DNA from: Porphyromonas uenonis 60-3
Lineage (GTDB): Bacteria > Bacteroidota > Bacteroidia > Bacteroidales > Porphyromonadaceae
Direction of reading: 5' to 3'
Assembly: GCF_000174775.1 (NCBI RefSeq)
Contig: NZ_ACLR01000214.1
Coordinates: 38,574 to 102,573, forward strand
Length of the DNA: 64,000 bases
The first letter of the stretch is position 1. Every line of letters begins with the position of its first letter. The notes beneath the pieces are model-generated. The model searched no databases. It worked only from the letters and a program-made list of their open reading frames with translations, and had not been told where the DNA came from. The position numbers were made by a program, and so were the translations under genes. Of the stretch, positions 25,156 through 33,834 are shown piece after piece.

Positions 25156-27396
25156 ATGAATAAAAAGATCCTATTACTATGTACGGCTCTTGTAGCTCTT
25201 CTGAGCTTCAACGTAGCCAAGGCACAGGTCAAGGATGCTAGCGTCACCGTCGGTGGTGGCGTCGAGTATCAGTTCCTCGACAAAGCCCTCAACATCGATA
25301 ACGCCATGTTTTGGGGCGTACGCGCAGGCTTCGGCTTTGGTCCTATCGTAGAGCTACGCGGTGTCTATGACCGCTCTTTCGGCATCAACTCTAAGCTCAA
25401 TGGCGGACAGTGGAACATTGATCCCGTCTTCCAAAACAAAATGTCTGATCGCAGAATCGACATTGAGCGCTACGGAGCTGAGCTCAAGTTCAACCTCCTC
25501 GACGGCTACATCCTAGCTCCCTACGTACTCGTAGGAGGTGGTGTACAAAACATGAAGTATGAGCTCCCCATCGCTGATGACAAGATCGAGATGATGAAGG
25601 CTGATCACCTATACTTCTCTGGAGCTCTAGGCTTCAAGATCAACCTCACTCGTCGTGTTGCCCTCAACCTATCGGGTAACTATCTAGGCTTCCGCACGGA
25701 CCTACTTAACCCATACGTCGACATCACCAAGGCTAAGGCAGACAAGAACGGTCTAGCTCTGATGAACAACTTCTCAGCTCGTGCTGGTCTCTCCATCTAT
25801 CTCGGTGGCTACAACCCCACAGGTGGCAATGAGGTAAGCCGTGCTTACAGGAAGTTCTTCTCTAACGGCTTCCGTGGTATGGTCTTCACTGTTGAGCCTT
25901 CTATGCTCTACATGGACTTCAACAAGAACTCTTACTGGAATAGCCGTGACTCATGGTTCTACGGTGGTCAGCTCGGTCTTGACTTCAATAGCACCTTCGG
26001 TGTTCGCGCATTCTACTATCAGGCTGGTCAACCCGGTAAGAAGCCCAACTTCAAGTTTGACAAGGAGCGTGCTATGTATGGTGGTTACTTCACCGGTCGC
26101 CTCAACCTACCTCGTGGTGTGACGCCTTACGTCAACCTCGGTGCTGGTTACCTCGACGCCAAGCTCTCTGAGAAGGCTACTGAGCTAGACAAGGCTAACC
26201 TACACGACGTAGTCTTCGCTATGGCAGGTGTCGGTCTTGAGGTACCCCTCTTCCGCTATATCAGCGTGTTCGGTAGTGCCAACTTCATCGCACACCCTGC
26301 TCCTGGTGTCAAGACAACTTCTGTCACGAATAAGTCTGAGATCCTTGCTAAGAACGTGGCTTACCAGTTCGGTGTACGCTTTAACCTAGGCAAGCCAGCT
26401 CGTCACTATCAGTTTGACACAGAGGAGAGCACAGAGACACAAGATCGCGTCAACGAGATCCGTGAGTACTACTACTATGGTCAGGACAACGATGACGAGT
26501 ACGTACGCATGACTCCAGAGGAGATCGAGGAGATGGCACAGCGTATCATCGACCGCAACAAGGCTACTAAGACCGAGCATAGTAAGTGCAAGTCTAAGGA
26601 TCAGTGCAAGTCCAAGGGACAGTTCCACCGTCAGCCTAACGATGACGCACTCACACCTCTAGAGCGCGAGCTAGTACATGCCCTCATCGGCAACTCTCCT
26701 CAGTATGTCGCTCAGCAGCAGATGCTCCAGCAGCAAGCTGCTCAGTGCCCTAAAGCTGCAGCTCAGGCTACAGAGGCTCAAGACAACGAGCAGATAGCTA
26801 AGCAAAACGAGGAGATCCTCAACCGTCTTGACGCACTGGACAGAAAGATCGAGCAGAGCGAGCAGGTGCGTACACAGCAGCCCGCTACGACCACGACGAT
26901 CGTAACGCCTCCTACACATCCTGCCTATACGACTCCTGCTACGACAACGCCTAGTGCTGACGCTACTCCAGCTGACAACGACTCTAACAGCCTCGTACGT
27001 CTTAACTCTGTAGGTCTACTCATCGGTACGAACCTTGTTAAGCCTCAGGATGCAAACCTCATCAGCACTTTTGCCGTAGGCGCTCGTGCTTACATGCCTA
27101 TCAGCAACACCAACCTTGACTTCATCCCTGAGCTCTTCGTAGGCTTTGGCAAGAAGACCACCATCGGTGTATCTGGTAATGTAGCTTACAACTTCAACTT
27201 TAAGGAGCTAGGCGACTTCGTACCCTACCTAGGTGCTGGTATCGGTTGGTTTACAGACACCAAGCTCGGTGCTAACTTCCTCCTAGGTACAGCTTACAAG
27301 CTACCACAGCTCAACAGTGCCGTCTTCCTAGACTACGGCTTCCGTCACTCACTACGCAATCATAGCATATCTCTCGGATATCGCTTCTACTTCTAA
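25156..27396 (+). CDS. Multi-barrel outer-membrane protein
   Basis: A 746-residue protein with signal peptide MNKKILLLCTALVALLSFNVAKA. I see three OMP_b-brl-like beta-barrel regions. Region 1 (~22-225) and region 2 (~230-415) look like a tandem duplication: compare YILAPYVLVGGG with GVTPYVNLGAGY, and RVALNLSGNYLGF with RYISVFGSANFIA. Region 3 (616-746) starts SVGLLIGTNLV and ends GYRFYF with a terminal aromatic residue. Residues 416-615 form a charged linker with two Cys near KCKSKDQCKSK, a Gln-rich coiled-coil stretch and a Thr/Pro-rich tract. The gene pairs with the OmpA-like gene 20 nt downstream, as in the P. gingivalis OmpA-like pairs. Region limits are estimates; the function is probably structural. 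Confidence 0.8.
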   Translation: MNKKILLLCTALVALLSFNVAKAQVKDASVTVGGGVEYQFLDKALNIDNAMFWGVRAGFGFGPIVELRGVYDRSFGINSKLNGGQWNIDPVFQNKMSDRRIDIERYGAELKFNLLDGYILAPYVLVGGGVQNMKYELPIADDKIEMMKADHLYFSGALGFKINLTRRVALNLSGNYLGFRTDLLNPYVDITKAKADKNGLALMNNFSARAGLSIYLGGYNPTGGNEVSRAYRKFFSNGFRGMVFTVEPSMLYMDFNKNSYWNSRDSWFYGGQLGLDFNSTFGVRAFYYQAGQPGKKPNFKFDKERAMYGGYFTGRLNLPRGVTPYVNLGAGYLDAKLSEKATELDKANLHDVVFAMAGVGLEVPLFRYISVFGSANFIAHPAPGVKTTSVTNKSEILAKNVAYQFGVRFNLGKPARHYQFDTEESTETQDRVNEIREYYYYGQDNDDEYVRMTPEEIEEMAQRIIDRNKATKTEHSKCKSKDQCKSKGQFHRQPNDDALTPLERELVHALIGNSPQYVAQQQMLQQQAAQCPKAAAQATEAQDNEQIAKQNEEILNRLDALDRKIEQSEQVRTQQPATTTTIVTPPTHPAYTTPATTTPSADATPADNDSNSLVRLNSVGLLIGTNLVKPQDANLISTFAVGARAYMPISNTNLDFIPELFVGFGKKTTIGVSGNVAYNFNFKELGDFVPYLGAGIGWFTDTKLGANFLLGTAYKLPQLNSAVFLDYGFRHSLRNHSISLGYRFYF

Positions 27397-27416
27397 TCAT
27401 TTATCACTACAACAGT

Positions 27417-28433
27417 ATGACTAAGAAATCAATAATAGTCGGGCTGTGCGTGATCCTTCTGTCTGCTGCTGTCTCCACTTCTGTGGAGGCACAGCAAGAC
27501 AAGCGTCAGGCACCTCGCCAGAAGCGCGACCGCACAGAGCGTGTCGACAAGGGCGAGCGTGACAGACGTGAGAAAGTGGTGGTTATGACCAAGCAGGAGC
27601 TAGCCACGCTCGTCAATGCTATCGTCACAGCTGCCGAAGAGAATGACGCTACCGAGGAAGTGAGAAAGCCAGCTTGTCCACATGCACAGCAACGTGACAT
27701 AACCATCACGGATGACAAGGATAGAGACCTCCTCTACCTACTACTGCAGTATCACAACCTGAATGCGATGAAGGCTTCCGTCCCCACCTTCGCACAGCCC
27801 GCCATGCAGGCTGGACAGCCTATCAGCTGGGGAGGACAGCTCTACTATCCTGCTGGGAGCAGCAACCTAGTTGTCACTCAGGGTGCTCAAGGGGCTCCAG
27901 TCGCTAACGATGCTGACAAGATCAAAGCACTCGAAGATGAGCTGGCTCGCCTCAAGGAGGCTCAGCAAAATCCGCAGCGTAACGATGATCAGATAGCTCA
28001 GCAGCTGGCAGCACTACGTCAGCAGATTGATGAGCTAGAGAAGGCTCCCGCACAGGCTCCTGTGTACAACTACGACAACCGTCGGGTGATCCACCAGGAT
28101 CGCTCACGTAACAACGTACAGCTCAGTCGTAGCGTCTTCTTTAAGGTCAATTCGGACGTTCTCAACGCAGAGGGTCTCGAGGCCGTACGTAACGTCGCTG
28201 ACTTTGTCATCGGCGATCCACGCGCACTCGTCCTCGTATACGGCTATGCTAGTATCGATGGTCCTGTAGCCTTCAACAATAGACTCGCTGCCAAGCGTGC
28301 TGCTAGTGTCATCAAGGCACTCCAAGCAGCAGGCGTACCCGCAGCAGCTATCAAGCGCTACGATAACGGTGTTGATACGACTCCCAGCAAGCGAACTGAC
28401 GCTCGTCGTGTAGACATGGACGTCATCTACTAG
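27417..28433 (+). CDS. OmpA-like peptidoglycan-associated protein
   Basis: A 338-residue protein with a signal peptide ending SVEAQQ. The N-terminal half is basic and then coiled-coil (DKIKALEDELARLKEAQQ, QQLAALRQQIDELEKA). The C-terminal ~100 residues form an OmpA_C domain starting RSVFFKVNSDVLNAEG, with FVIGDPRALVLVYGYAS and the peptidoglycan-binding NNRLAAKRAASVIKAL. The usual closing TDxxRxxNR motif is replaced by KRTDARRVDMDVIY. It is probably a periplasmic partner tying the upstream barrel protein to the cell wall. It ends at a strong terminator. Confidence 0.85.
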   Translation: MTKKSIIVGLCVILLSAAVSTSVEAQQDKRQAPRQKRDRTERVDKGERDRREKVVVMTKQELATLVNAIVTAAEENDATEEVRKPACPHAQQRDITITDDKDRDLLYLLLQYHNLNAMKASVPTFAQPAMQAGQPISWGGQLYYPAGSSNLVVTQGAQGAPVANDADKIKALEDELARLKEAQQNPQRNDDQIAQQLAALRQQIDELEKAPAQAPVYNYDNRRVIHQDRSRNNVQLSRSVFFKVNSDVLNAEGLEAVRNVADFVIGDPRALVLVYGYASIDGPVAFNNRLAAKRAASVIKALQAAGVPAAAIKRYDNGVDTTPSKRTDARRVDMDVIY

Positions 28434-28491
28434 TAATACAACTCCGGTCTGCCTATAGCTAGTCCATAGCAATAGCAGTCTAACCATACCG

Positions 28492-28532
28492 AAGGAGACT
28501 TACACCAAAGAGTGTGTAGGTCTCCTTTTGTA
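28492..28532 (+). terminator. Terminator of the OMP/OmpA-like operon
   Basis: A 14-bp stem with one wobble (28492-28505 with 28514-28527), followed by TTTTGT, 58 nt after the stop codon. Confidence 0.8.
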
Positions 28533-28583
28533 TTAAGTTCATTTCCGCCAAAGGGCACAGTGCGACAAGTGATTTGTTTTTTC

Positions 28584-28591
28584 TACCTTTG
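28584..28591 (+). promoter_or_regulatory. -7 box of the Big_2 lipoprotein gene
   Basis: TACCTTTG, 46 nt before the ATG at 28638. It supports that start over an upstream in-frame codon that would place the box inside the gene. Confidence 0.65.
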
Positions 28592-28637
28592 TACCACTCA
28601 GACAGAGAGATTCTCTAGATCCCCTAAGACCAACCAT

Positions 28638-29564
28638 ATGTTCATCAAAACACTACCATTAAGCGCTTTACTCCTAGCTCTGATGCTCTCGCTCATAGCT
28701 TGTCACAAGGAGCCAGGCGAAAAGCCGAAGCCATCCACGGAGCCTACTCAGACGACGCTATCCGTCACACCCGATAGGCTCTCATTACGGATAGGGAAGC
28801 ATGCACAGCTGAGCGTCTCGGCGACACCCGCCGATGCGACACTGCGATACACCTACAAGTCGACAAATGAGACCGTCGCCACCGTCAGCAACCAAGGCTT
28901 AGTAACCGCCGTGGCTGAAGGGCACTGTACTATAACTATAGCTGCTGGCGAAGCGCGTGTCACCGTTCCTGTCCAAGTCTTGCCCGCCGTCCAGATTGAT
29001 GCCAAGAGATATATAGGAGCTGATGACACCGACAGACGATTTGTCCCAATCTACATACCAATCCTTGCGGAGATAGAGCAACGCAAGGATGAGATACAGG
29101 AGGCAAACGAAGCTAAAGATTGGCTCTTGGAAGGTGATCGTAAGGTACCTAGGAGCCCTTCCTACGCACTCTCCTTTATCGCCCCGAGTCAAGGAGACAA
29201 TTATACCGACATACGCTACATCAAGCGCATCGCTTACAGATACACACCTGGTCGTACGGATCGATCTTTCCTGCTACTCTTCACCGCCTATCTATCCAAT
29301 GAAGACATTCTCATCAAAGCGTACCAAAAAGGCAAAGACAGCGAAGCTTACAATCTACTCAAGAGTATCGCTCAGGGGTACGGCTTTACCGAAGACTTTA
29401 GGATGACAAAGGATGACAAGAAAGGGCCACTCTTCAATGCTTACTGTAGAGGCCGATACCCCGAAGGTGACTTGTGGCTTTGCATCCAGTCTGTGCCTGC
29501 TTCCGATGGAGCTGGCTTCGGTCTGAGACTACAGATTGCCACCTCTACAGCACCGAAGAGGTAA
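28638..29564 (+). CDS. Lipoprotein with Big_2 (Ig-like) domain and a C-terminal domain shared with the 7.8-kb gene
   Basis: A 308-residue protein with a signal ending LSLIAC. Residues ~38-118 form a bacterial Ig-like group 2 domain: LSVTPDRLSLRIGKHAQL, then TNETVATVSNQGLVTAVAEG and ITIAAGEARVTVPV. The remaining ~180 residues align by eye with the lipoprotein at 7764-8414 (VPIYIPIL, YTDIRYIKRIAYRY, LLKSIAQGYGFTE, YPEGDLW). I do not recognise that C-terminal domain as a named family. Cell-envelope location is inferred from the lipobox. It is monocistronic, with its own promoter and terminator. Confidence 0.8.
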   Translation: MFIKTLPLSALLLALMLSLIACHKEPGEKPKPSTEPTQTTLSVTPDRLSLRIGKHAQLSVSATPADATLRYTYKSTNETVATVSNQGLVTAVAEGHCTITIAAGEARVTVPVQVLPAVQIDAKRYIGADDTDRRFVPIYIPILAEIEQRKDEIQEANEAKDWLLEGDRKVPRSPSYALSFIAPSQGDNYTDIRYIKRIAYRYTPGRTDRSFLLLFTAYLSNEDILIKAYQKGKDSEAYNLLKSIAQGYGFTEDFRMTKDDKKGPLFNAYCRGRYPEGDLWLCIQSVPASDGAGFGLRLQIATSTAPKR

Positions 29565-29597
29565 GCGGCCAATCAAGATACCTTTATATATAATAGT

Positions 29598-29637
29598 AAG
29601 AGGAGGTAAGCGAAGTGTGCTTGCCTTCTCTTCTTTT
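29598..29637 (+). terminator. Terminator after the Big_2 lipoprotein gene
   Basis: A 14-bp stem with two wobble pairs (29598-29611 with 29619-29632), followed by CTTTTG. Confidence 0.75.
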
Positions 29638-29661
29638 GTGTGAGCTCAAGACACCAATGCG

Positions 29662-29674
29662 TGACATTTTGTCC
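29662..29674. promoter_or_regulatory. 13-bp palindrome TGACA-N3-TGTCC upstream of clpB
   Basis: The inverted repeat lies 47 nt before the clpB ATG. Matching palindromes with the same 3-nt spacer occur before hsp20 (44682) and before the glycosyltransferase (57373). A role as a heat-shock operator is inferred only. Confidence 0.45.
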
Positions 29675-29721
29675 AATGGCACATCACTTGCTTGAGATAG
29701 TCAGAATCAAACCTTAAAAAC

Positions 29722-32316
29722 ATGAACATAGATAAGTACACCATTAAATCCCAACGGGTGATCCAAACGATGATCGCCCAAGCGCGCCAGCAGGGGCATC
29801 AGGCTCTAGAGCCGATCTGTCTCCTGGATGCGTTGCTACGTGAGGGACGTGATGTCGTTGAGTATGTCGCTACCAAGGCGGGTGCCTACATGCACCAGAT
29901 CGAGCAGGCCGTAGCGCAGCAACTAGAGCGTCTGCCTCACGTTTCTGGAGGAGAGCCTTACCTCTCCAACCAGACGAACCAAGTGCTCACCCAGTCGGAG
30001 CAGATAGCTAGCGATATGGGTGACCAATACATCGCTGTAGAGCATATTCTCCTAGCTCTTCTCAAGGTATCCAGTGAAGCTCGTCAGCTACTCCTAGATG
30101 CAGGCTTGAACTACGCCGACGCTGAGAGCGCAATCCGTGAGCTGCGCAAGGGGCGCAAGGTAGACTCCGCCACGAGCGATCAGCAGTACAACGCCCTTGG
30201 CAAGTATGCGATCAACCTTTGCGAGCGAGCTCGTGAGGGCAAGCTAGACCCTGTCATAGGTCGTGACGAAGAGATACGTCGTGTCCTACAGATCCTCTCT
30301 CGCCGTACGAAGAATAATCCTATCCTCGTCGGTGAGCCAGGTGTCGGTAAGACCGCTATCGCCGAGGGATTAGCGCATCGTGTCATACGTGGCGACGTGC
30401 CAGAGAACCTCAAGGACAAGCTCATCTACTCACTTGATATGGGTGCTCTCATCGCAGGTGCGAAGTATCAGGGAGAGTTTGAGGAGCGTCTCAAGTCAGT
30501 CGTCAACGAGGTGACCGCCTCCAACGGTGAGGTGATCCTCTTCATCGATGAGATCCACACGCTCGTTGGTGCGGGCGCTTCGCAAGGCGCTATGGATGCG
30601 GCAAACATCCTCAAGCCCGCCCTCGCTCGTGGTGAGCTACGGGCCATCGGTGCCACCACCCTTGATGAGTACCGCAAGTACTTTGAGAAGGACAAGGCGC
30701 TCGAGCGTCGCTTCCAGATGGTAATGGTCGACGAACCAGATGAGATGAGCAGTATCTCTATCCTAAGAGGTCTGAAGGAGCGCTACGAGAACCACCACAA
30801 GGTGCGTATCCAGGACGATGCTATCCTAGCAGCCGTACAGTTGAGCGAGCGATACATCACCGACCGCTTCCTTCCCGACAAGGCGATCGACCTTGTGGAC
30901 GAGGCTGCCGCACGACTACGCATCCAGATTGACTCAATGCCCGAGGAGCTAGATGAGTTGGAGCGTCGTATCAAGCAGCTAGAGATAGAGCGTGAAGCGA
31001 TCAAGCGCGAGCACGACGAGCCTAAGCTGGCTGCACTCTCTAAGCAGATAGCTGACCTCGAGGAAGAGCGCAATGCGCTGGCTGCTCAGTGGCACGGCGA
31101 GAAAGATCTAGTCAATGAAGCGCAGCAACTGAAAGTCGAGCGTGAGCAAGCCACTATTGAGGCGGACAAAGCGGAGCGACTAGGCGACTACGGTCGTGTT
31201 GCTGAGCTACGCTACGGACGGCTCAAAGAGATAGACGATCAGATAGCCCAGATCAATCAGAAGCTTGCCGAGCAGCGTGCCTCTGGTACCGCACTGATCA
31301 CCGAAGAGGTGACAGCCGAAGACATCGCTGACATCGTAGCTCGCTGGACTGGCATACCTGTCAGTCGTATGCTCATGAGCGAGCGCGACAAGCTCCTCAA
31401 CCTAGAGGACGAGCTACACAAGCGTGTCGTTGGTCAGGATGAGGCGATCACTGCCATTGCAGATGCGGTGCGTCGTAGTCGTGCTGGCTTACAGGATCCC
31501 AATAGGCCGATCGGTTCCTTTATCTTCCTCGGCACGACAGGTGTCGGTAAGACAGAAGTGGCTCGAGCCTTGGCTGAGTGCCTCTTTGACGATGAGCACA
31601 TGATGACCCGTATCGATATGAGCGAGTATCAGGAGAAGTTTAGCGCCACTCGTCTGATCGGTGCACCTCCTGGCTATGTCGGCTACGATGAGGGTGGTCA
31701 GCTCACCGAGGCGATCAGGCGTAAGCCTTACTCGGTCGTGCTCTTTGATGAGATTGAGAAGGCACACCCTGACGTCTTCAACCTACTCCTCCAAGTACTG
31801 GACGATGGTAGGCTGACCGACAATAAGGGTCATGTGGTCAACTTCAAGAACACGATCATCATCATGACCAGCAACCTCGGCTCCGACCTGATCCGTCACA
31901 ACTTCGAGCACATCGACGAGCAGAACCGTGAAGAGGTCATTGAGCGGACCGAAGAGGAGGTCAAGACGCTACTCAAGCAGACGATCCGTCCTGAGTTTGT
32001 CAACCGTATCGATGAAACCATCGTCTTCACACCGCTGACGAAGGCTCAGATCGCTCAGATCGTACGGCTACAGCTTGACAAGGTGGCTCGTACACTACAG
32101 GAAAATGGCGTGACGCTCCACTACAGCGACGCCGCCATCGATCTACTCTCCGAGCGGGGCTACGATCCCGAGTTTGGCGCACGTCCTGTCAAGCGTGTCA
32201 TACAGCGTCTCGTCCTCAACGAGCTCTCGAAGGCACTCCTAGCAGGCACCGTAGAGCGCACGAAGCCTATCACGCTAGACGTAGGCACCGACGGACAGCT
32301 CACCTTCGTAGACTAA
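29722..32316 (+). CDS. clpB: ATP-dependent chaperone ClpB
   Basis: Hsp100 disaggregase that works with DnaK, 864 residues, full length. It has an N-terminal Clp_N double repeat (1-145), NBD1 with Walker A GEPGVGKT (K210) and Walker [15 protein letters not shown], and a coiled-coil middle domain (~405-525). NBD2 has Walker A GTTGVGKT (K610), [14 protein letters not shown] and the ClpB C-terminal domain ([12 protein letters not shown]). The middle domain separates it from ClpA/ClpC. It is monocistronic, ending at a terminator that abuts the next promoter. Confidence 0.97.
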   Translation: MNIDKYTIKSQRVIQTMIAQARQQGHQALEPICLLDALLREGRDVVEYVATKAGAYMHQIEQAVAQQLERLPHVSGGEPYLSNQTNQVLTQSEQIASDMGDQYIAVEHILLALLKVSSEARQLLLDAGLNYADAESAIRELRKGRKVDSATSDQQYNALGKYAINLCERAREGKLDPVIGRDEEIRRVLQILSRRTKNNPILVGEPGVGKTAIAEGLAHRVIRGDVPENLKDKLIYSLDMGALIAGAKYQGEFEERLKSVVNEVTASNGEVILFIDEIHTLVGAGASQGAMDAANILKPALARGELRAIGATTLDEYRKYFEKDKALERRFQMVMVDEPDEMSSISILRGLKERYENHHKVRIQDDAILAAVQLSERYITDRFLPDKAIDLVDEAAARLRIQIDSMPEELDELERRIKQLEIEREAIKREHDEPKLAALSKQIADLEEERNALAAQWHGEKDLVNEAQQLKVEREQATIEADKAERLGDYGRVAELRYGRLKEIDDQIAQINQKLAEQRASGTALITEEVTAEDIADIVARWTGIPVSRMLMSERDKLLNLEDELHKRVVGQDEAITAIADAVRRSRAGLQDPNRPIGSFIFLGTTGVGKTEVARALAECLFDDEHMMTRIDMSEYQEKFSATRLIGAPPGYVGYDEGGQLTEAIRRKPYSVVLFDEIEKAHPDVFNLLLQVLDDGRLTDNKGHVVNFKNTIIIMTSNLGSDLIRHNFEHIDEQNREEVIERTEEEVKTLLKQTIRPEFVNRIDETIVFTPLTKAQIAQIVRLQLDKVARTLQENGVTLHYSDAAIDLLSERGYDPEFGARPVKRVIQRLVLNELSKALLAGTVERTKPITLDVGTDGQLTFVD

Positions 32317-32390
32317 CTAGACTAAAGGGACTAGACAGCTTCCTAAGACTTTACTGATACTTCCAGTCGGAGGTACAGCACAAAGAGATT

Positions 32391-32431
32391 AAGAGCACAA
32401 CTCACGACACTGTGGGGTGTGCTCTTTTTTT
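32391..32431 (+). terminator. Terminator of clpB
   Basis: A 9-bp outer stem (32391-32399 with 32418-32426) is followed by a T-run to 32431. The next gene's -7 box begins at 32433, so terminator and promoter touch. Confidence 0.75.
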
Positions 32432-32432
32432 G

Positions 32433-32440
32433 TACATTTG
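32433..32440 (+). promoter_or_regulatory. -7 box of the rsmG operon
   Basis: TACATTTG, 47 nt before the rsmG ATG. The T-tract of the clpB terminator covers the region just upstream. Confidence 0.6.
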
Positions 32441-32487
32441 TGGAGGGATACGATGTACCCTCCTGCTATTAACCGTGCGCCCTAGAG

Positions 32488-33162
32488 ATGCCCATCACAC
32501 CAACTACTACCCCCACGGAGCAATTGGATAGGCTCCTGAGGCAGTTTCCTGCGCTCTCACCAACTGCCACACAGCAGTTGACCGCTCTCTATCCGCTATA
32601 CCGAGAGTGGAACGCACGCATCAACGTCATCTCCCGACGAGACATTGACAATCTCTATCTGCACCACGTGATGCACTCGCTGGCGCTCGCCTGGCTCCTA
32701 CCCGACGAGCCAACGAGTTTCACCATCGCCGACGTGGGCTGTGGCGGAGGCTTCCCCAGCATCCCGCTAGCTATCCTATTTCCTCAGTACCAGTTCCTGC
32801 TGATCGACAGCATCGCCAAGAAGCTCCACGTCGCTCAGTCCATCGCTGACGAGATAGGTCTGACCAATGTCTCTACGCATCACACGCGCGTCGAGAGTTG
32901 CGACCTGTGCTGCGACTACGTCGTGTCTCGTGCGGCGATGCCTCTAGAGCTCCTCCATAAGTACACACAGCATATGCTCCACGGCTCCACGGCTCCACGC
33001 ACTGGCATCTACTGTCTCAAGGGTGGTGACCTCAGCGAGGAGATAGCGCAGGCGGGCGTGACCGCGCAACTCACAGCGATTTCTACACTGGCGGACTACC
33101 CTGACTACTATCAGGACAAATGGATCGTCTATGTCGCTAAGCAGGGCAAACGAACCAACTAA
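32488..33162 (+). CDS. rsmG: 16S rRNA (guanine-527-N7) methyltransferase
   Basis: A 224-residue RsmG (GidB) methylating G527 of 16S rRNA. N-terminal helices with ALYPLYREWNARINVISRRD precede the SAM-binding motif ADVGCGGGFPSIPLAI and LLIDSIAKKLHVAQ. The catalytic-region motif is VVSRAAMPLELL. It is the first gene of a tightly spaced set (13, 5 and 8 nt gaps) with an MBL hydrolase, gcvP and mscL. Confidence 0.95.
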   Translation: MPITPTTTPTEQLDRLLRQFPALSPTATQQLTALYPLYREWNARINVISRRDIDNLYLHHVMHSLALAWLLPDEPTSFTIADVGCGGGFPSIPLAILFPQYQFLLIDSIAKKLHVAQSIADEIGLTNVSTHHTRVESCDLCCDYVVSRAAMPLELLHKYTQHMLHGSTAPRTGIYCLKGGDLSEEIAQAGVTAQLTAISTLADYPDYYQDKWIVYVAKQGKRTN

Positions 33163-33175
33163 CAGAAAAAGACCC

Positions 33176-33829
33176 ATGAACTGCGAAGTATCTACATTCG
33201 TATGTAACATCATACAGGAAAACACTTACCTCCTCTCGACCAACGACGGCCACGCAGCCATCATCGACTGCGGATGCGCCACCGTGAGCGAGCAGAAGCG
33301 CCTCGCACAGCGCATTGAGCAGTGGGGACTAAGTGTAGATCTGCTCCTCTTCACGCACCTACACTTTGACCATCTCTGGGGCTTACCCTGGGCACTCCAA
33401 GCTTTCCCCGAGGCAAAGGCTTATGCGCACCCTGTCGAGCTAGCACAGGCTGTCTCTCCCGAAGCGCAGATGCGTGCTTGGGGCTTTGAGGTACCAGAGG
33501 AAGCCTTCGACCTGTCTCAGATACGCCCTCTACCGAGCGATCAACCGCTACGACTGGGCGAGATAGCTATCTACAACCTCTTCGTACCAGGACACACAGC
33601 AGGACACGTCGCCTACTACCTACCGAGCGAGCATATCGTCTTCACGGGCGACGTACTCTTCAGAGGCGACATCGGTCGTAGCGACCTACCAGGAGGCGAC
33701 TACCAGACGCTTCTGCACAGCATCAAGACTCAACTGCGTCCCCTACCAGACGACACGATCGTTTACCCTGGGCATGGACCGCACACTACCATACACAACG
33801 AAAAAATCAATAACCCTTATATCAACTAA
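33176..33829 (+). CDS. Metallo-beta-lactamase fold hydrolase (glyoxalase II-like)
   Basis: A 217-residue single-domain MBL protein. The metal ligands are THLHFDH (H61, H63, D65, H66), H140 in VPGHTAGH, D159 in FTGDVLF and the C-terminal PGHGPHT. This pattern is of the YcbL/glyoxalase II type. The ATG at 33176 begins right at the first beta strand (MNCEVSTFVCN). A longer frame would overlap rsmG. Hydrolysis of a thioester such as S-lactoylglutathione is possible but not shown, as glutathione use is doubtful in this group. Confidence 0.9.
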   Translation: MNCEVSTFVCNIIQENTYLLSTNDGHAAIIDCGCATVSEQKRLAQRIEQWGLSVDLLLFTHLHFDHLWGLPWALQAFPEAKAYAHPVELAQAVSPEAQMRAWGFEVPEEAFDLSQIRPLPSDQPLRLGEIAIYNLFVPGHTAGHVAYYLPSEHIVFTGDVLFRGDIGRSDLPGGDYQTLLHSIKTQLRPLPDDTIVYPGHGPHTTIHNEKINNPYIN

Positions 33830-33834
33830 ACTAG

